Assembly (NCBI GenBank): GCA_964591225.1
Contig: CAZQAO010000025.1
Coordinates: 1 to 14,278, forward strand
Length of the DNA stretch: 14,278 nucleotides
From: MGBC108787 sp964591225
GTDB lineage: Bacteria; Bacillota_I; Bacilli_A; RF39; UBA660
Direction: 5' to 3'
Shown here: in pieces, positions 11,812-14,278 of the stretch
Layout of the letters: each line of letters begins with the position of its first letter
How positions within the stretch are numbered: the stretch's first letter is position 1
Translations under genes and position numbers: made by a program
Notes under the pieces: model-generated
What the model saw: only the letters and a program-made list of their open reading frames with translations
What the model was told of the DNA's origin: nothing
Databases searched by the model: none

Positions 11812-13962
11812 ATGAAGAAAACATTTACTTTAGATTTTTTAGGAAGAAAGTTAGTTGTTGAAGTTGGAGAATTAGCTAAACAAGCCAATGGCTCAGTTCT
11901 AGTTCGATATGGTGATACAGTAGTTTTATCAGTAAGTGTAATGGGTAAAAATACAATTACTTCTGATTTTTTTCCATTAACAGTTTTATATCAAGAAAGA
12001 TTATATTCAGTTGGTAAAATACCGGGAGGGTTTATTAAAAGAGAAGGAAGACCTACCGATGAAGCTACATTAGCAGCCAGACTTATTGATCGTCCTATTC
12101 GGCCGATGTTTGATGAAAACTTAAGAAATGAGATTCAAGTTATCAATACTGTTTTATCAGTAGATCAAGATAATTCTCCGGTTATGGCAGCTTTATTTGG
12201 TTCTAGTTTAAGTTTAGGAATTAGTGATATTCCTTTTGATGGACCAGTATCAGGAGTTGTAGTAGGAAAAATTGGTAAAAAATATATTATTAATCCTACC
12301 GTCGAAGAATTAGAAAAAAGTTCTTTAAATTTAACGGTAGCAGGTACTAAAGAAGCTATTTGTATGGTTGAAGCTGGCGCTCAAGAATTAAGTGAAAAAG
12401 ATATGTTAGAAGCCATTTTATTTGGCCATGAACATATTAAAACTCTTTGTGAATTTCAACAACAAATTATTGACGAAGTAGGGTTAGAAAAGAAAGAATT
12501 AGTTCCGGCTAGTATTCCTCTTGAATTAGAGCAATCAGTAAGAGAATTTGCTACTAAAGATATGATTCGTGCTATTCAAATTAAAGATAAATTAAAAAGT
12601 TATGAAAAAGTAGATGAAATAAAAAATGCGACTTTAGAAAACTTTGCTGAGATTTATGCCAATGATGAAAATATTGAACAAATTTTAAAAGATGTTCAAA
12701 AAGTAGTAGATAAAATTGAAAGCGATACAGTAAGGCACTTAATTATTGATGAGAAAATTCGTCCTGATGGTCGAGCTATGGATGAAATAAGACCTTTAGA
12801 TGCCCAAATTGATTTACTACCTAGAACTCATGGTAGCGCCCTTTTTACGAGAGGTCAAACCCAAGCTTTAGCAACTACCACTCTAGGAGCTATCGGCGAA
12901 CATCAAATACTAGATGGTTTAGGTATCGAAGAAGAAAAACGATTTATGTTACATTATAATTTCCCTCAATTCTCTGTTGGTGAAACGGGTAGATATGGTT
13001 CTCCGGGACGACGAGAGATTGGTCATGGAGCTTTAGGAGAAAGAGCTTTAGCTCAAGTTATTCCCAGTGAAGAAGAATTTCCGTATACGATAAGAGTAGT
13101 TAGTGAAATCTTAGAAAGTAATGGCTCTAGTAGTCAAGCTACTATTTGTGCCGGCTGTTTATCTTTAATGGCCGCAGGAGTACCTATTAAAAAACCAGTA
13201 GCTGGTATTGCGATGGGTTTAATAACTAGTGGGAGAAAATATACTATTTTAACAGATATTGCAGGTCTTGAAGATCACATGGGCGATATGGATTTTAAAG
13301 TAGCAGGTACTCGTGATGGTATTTGTGCCTTACAAATGGATATTAAAATAAAAGGAGTTACTAAAAATATTTTAAAAGAAGCTTTACAACAAGCTAAAAA
13401 AGCTCGATTAGAAATATTAGATGTTATGGAAGACTGTATTAAAACTCCTCGTGCTTACTTATCTCCATATGCTCCTAAAATTGAAACATTTAAAATTGAT
13501 CCCGAAAAAATTAAAGATGTTATTGGTCGGGGTGGCGAGATGATTACCAAAATTATTTTAGAAGCCAGTCACGTTAAAACTGTCAATGATAAAGATGCAG
13601 TCAAAGTAGATTTAGAAGATGATGGTCGAGTTATTATTTATCATACTGATCCAGAGATTATTAATACTACGAAAAATATGATATTAGATGTTGTAAGAGA
13701 AGTTGTAGCGGGAGAAATATATACTGGCAAAGTAACTAAAGTAGAAGATTTTGGTTGTTTTGTGGAATTATGGCCAGGTTGTGAAGGATTAGTCCATGTT
13801 TCTCAATTAGATTATAAAAGAGTTGATAAAGCGGGAGATTTATTTAAAGTCGGAGATAAAATTACAGTGAAATCCCTAGGATATGATAATCGAGGTCGCT
13901 TAAATTTATCTCGTAAAGATACTTTACCGAAACCTAAAGAGAAAAAAATAAAAAAATCCTAA
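11812..13962 (+). CDS. pnp: Polyribonucleotide nucleotidyltransferase (PNPase)
   Basis: A phosphorolytic 3'-5' exoribonuclease for mRNA turnover and RNA quality control, which works as a trimer. The 716 residues give the full family layout. First RNase PH-like domain about 10-220 (KIPGGFIKREGRPTDEATLAARLIDR in pieces); helical linker about 225-305; second, catalytic RNase PH domain about 315-545 (RPDGRAMDEIRPL, GSALFTRGQTQAL, HYNFPQFSVGETGR, SNGSSSQATICAG, and acidic D492/D494 in GDMDFKVAGTRDG). The KH domain has IGRGGEMI around 571, and the S1 domain runs from about 634 (GKVTKVEDFGCFVEL, GLVHVSQLD). The C-terminus is Lys-rich. ATG 11812 has GGAG at 11801-11804. It lies in the usual position after rpsO. 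Confidence 0.98.
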   Translation: MKKTFTLDFLGRKLVVEVGELAKQANGSVLVRYGDTVVLSVSVMGKNTITSDFFPLTVLYQERLYSVGKIPGGFIKREGRPTDEATLAARLIDRPIRPMFDENLRNEIQVINTVLSVDQDNSPVMAALFGSSLSLGISDIPFDGPVSGVVVGKIGKKYIINPTVEELEKSSLNLTVAGTKEAICMVEAGAQELSEKDMLEAILFGHEHIKTLCEFQQQIIDEVGLEKKELVPASIPLELEQSVREFATKDMIRAIQIKDKLKSYEKVDEIKNATLENFAEIYANDENIEQILKDVQKVVDKIESDTVRHLIIDEKIRPDGRAMDEIRPLDAQIDLLPRTHGSALFTRGQTQALATTTLGAIGEHQILDGLGIEEEKRFMLHYNFPQFSVGETGRYGSPGRREIGHGALGERALAQVIPSEEEFPYTIRVVSEILESNGSSSQATICAGCLSLMAAGVPIKKPVAGIAMGLITSGRKYTILTDIAGLEDHMGDMDFKVAGTRDGICALQMDIKIKGVTKNILKEALQQAKKARLEILDVMEDCIKTPRAYLSPYAPKIETFKIDPEKIKDVIGRGGEMITKIILEASHVKTVNDKDAVKVDLEDDGRVIIYHTDPEIINTTKNMILDVVREVVAGEIYTGKVTKVEDFGCFVELWPGCEGLVHVSQLDYKRVDKAGDLFKVGDKITVKSLGYDNRGRLNLSRKDTLPKPKEKKIKKS

Positions 13963-13963
13963 A

Positions 13964-14004
13964 AAGAAAGAAGAAACATATTATAAACGAGTTTCTTCTT
14001 TTTT
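13964..14004. terminator. Bidirectional terminator after pnp
   Basis: A 14-bp stem (13964-13977 with 13991-14004, one G-U pair, core GAAGAAAC/GTTTCTTC) with a 13-nt loop. T-runs occur in both directions. It serves pnp and the convergent minus-strand gene, whose stop codon is in the loop. Confidence 0.9.
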
Positions 14005-14196
14005 AATAGAGGAATTACCGTTAGATTTGTCTTCATCCATTTCTTGTAAAGCATATTCACAAGCTTGAATAACAAATCTAGAAAAATTAATTTCGGTTTT
14101 TTCTATGACATCTTCAATGTTATTAATTAAATCAACAGGAAAACGTATAGTTTTATTTTCAGTTTCTCTTCGATCATTTTTTAATATAAAAGACAT
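13981..14196 (-). CDS. Ribbon-helix-helix-like small DNA-binding protein
   Basis: A 71-residue protein with the Arc/CopG-type pattern: one short strand (KTIRFPVDL, about 15-23), a first helix (INNIEDVIEKTE), a turn with a conserved-looking N-F-S-R, and a second helix (FVIQACEYALQEMDE). A polar C-terminal tail follows. Such proteins bind DNA as dimers, with the strand in the major groove, and often repress their own genes. I prefer ATG 14196 over an in-frame GTG at 14208, since the GTG lies inside the Shine-Dalgarno sequence AGGTGA. No toxin gene is adjacent on the visible side, so an antitoxin role is neither supported nor excluded. Identification is from fold pattern only. Confidence 0.68.
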   Translation of the reverse strand: MSFILKNDRRETENKTIRFPVDLINNIEDVIEKTEINFSRFVIQACEYALQEMDEDKSNGNSSIKKEETRL

Positions 14197-14218
14197 ATTT
14201 TTAATCACCTAAAAAAAT

Positions 14219-14253
14219 TTTATAACATTACATCGTTAGAAAACATATTACAT
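14219..14253 (-). promoter_or_regulatory. Promoter of the RHH gene with direct repeats
   Basis: On the minus strand, TGT followed by TATAAA (14227-14219) is an extended -10; no good -35 is seen. Two copies of ATGTAAT (14233-14227 and 14253-14247) stand 20 bp apart across the -10 to -35 region, on one face of the helix. They are candidate half-sites for autoregulation by the RHH protein. Confidence 0.45.
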
Positions 14254-14278
14254 TATGCAATGCACAGGAATAGCATAT

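Noticed and set aside
1..14278. tRNA, rRNA, CRISPR array, insertion sequence or prophage
   Set aside because: No cloverleaf pattern, regularly spaced repeats, transposase or phage-like protein was seen on either strand.

Overview
The window is very AT-rich, gene-dense DNA. It reads as a chromosomal segment of a low-GC relative of the Firmicutes, most likely an uncultured Bacilli/Mycoplasmatota (Mollicutes-like, RF39 type) lineage. The evidence is the classical Bacillus-type order rimP-nusA-ylxR-infB-rbfA-truB followed by rpsO-pnp, a NusA without a long C-terminal tail, a phosphoketolase, strong AGGAGG-type ribosome binding sites, and short intergenic gaps. All 19 genes end in TAA (15) or TAG (4) and none in TGA. 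The placement is inferred from gene order and protein resemblance; no search was run.

Left part (1-3474): a phosphoketolase gene, preceded by a perfect 16-bp palindrome at its promoter/RBS, meets a cold-shock protein gene tail to tail across a shared bidirectional terminator. Upstream of the cold-shock gene on the same minus strand is a LytTR-family regulator whose receiver domain looks degenerate. Middle (3475-5382): a divergent intergenic region with a 48-bp nested dyad and a 21-bp direct repeat, then five small plus-strand genes. These encode a zinc-ribbon protein with a C-terminal membrane anchor, a UPF0316/DUF2179 membrane protein, and three small proteins I do not recognise. The group ends at a strong terminator.

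Central operon (5383-10443): an extended -10 promoter and a leader hairpin precede rimP-nusA-ylxR-infB-rbfA-truB. These genes link transcription elongation (NusA), translation initiation (IF2), 30S maturation (RimP, RbfA), RNase P/RNA binding (YlxR) and tRNA modification (TruB). The operon is reduced: RimP is only its N-terminal domain, ylxQ is missing, and ribF does not follow truB.

Right part (10444-14278): two adjacent paralogous unknown genes occupy the space between truB and rpsO. rpsO has its own promoter, a TTG start and a structured leader in which a hairpin loop is complementary to the Shine-Dalgarno sequence, a candidate S15 autoregulatory pseudoknot. A terminator separates rpsO from pnp. 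After pnp a bidirectional terminator is shared with a minus-strand ribbon-helix-helix-like small DNA-binding protein gene.

No rRNA, tRNA, CRISPR array, insertion sequence or prophage gene was seen, and no gene-free stretch exceeds 300 bases. Most of the window is housekeeping; the interest lies in the RNA leaders, operator-like symmetry elements, the shortened RimP and the uncharacterised small genes.
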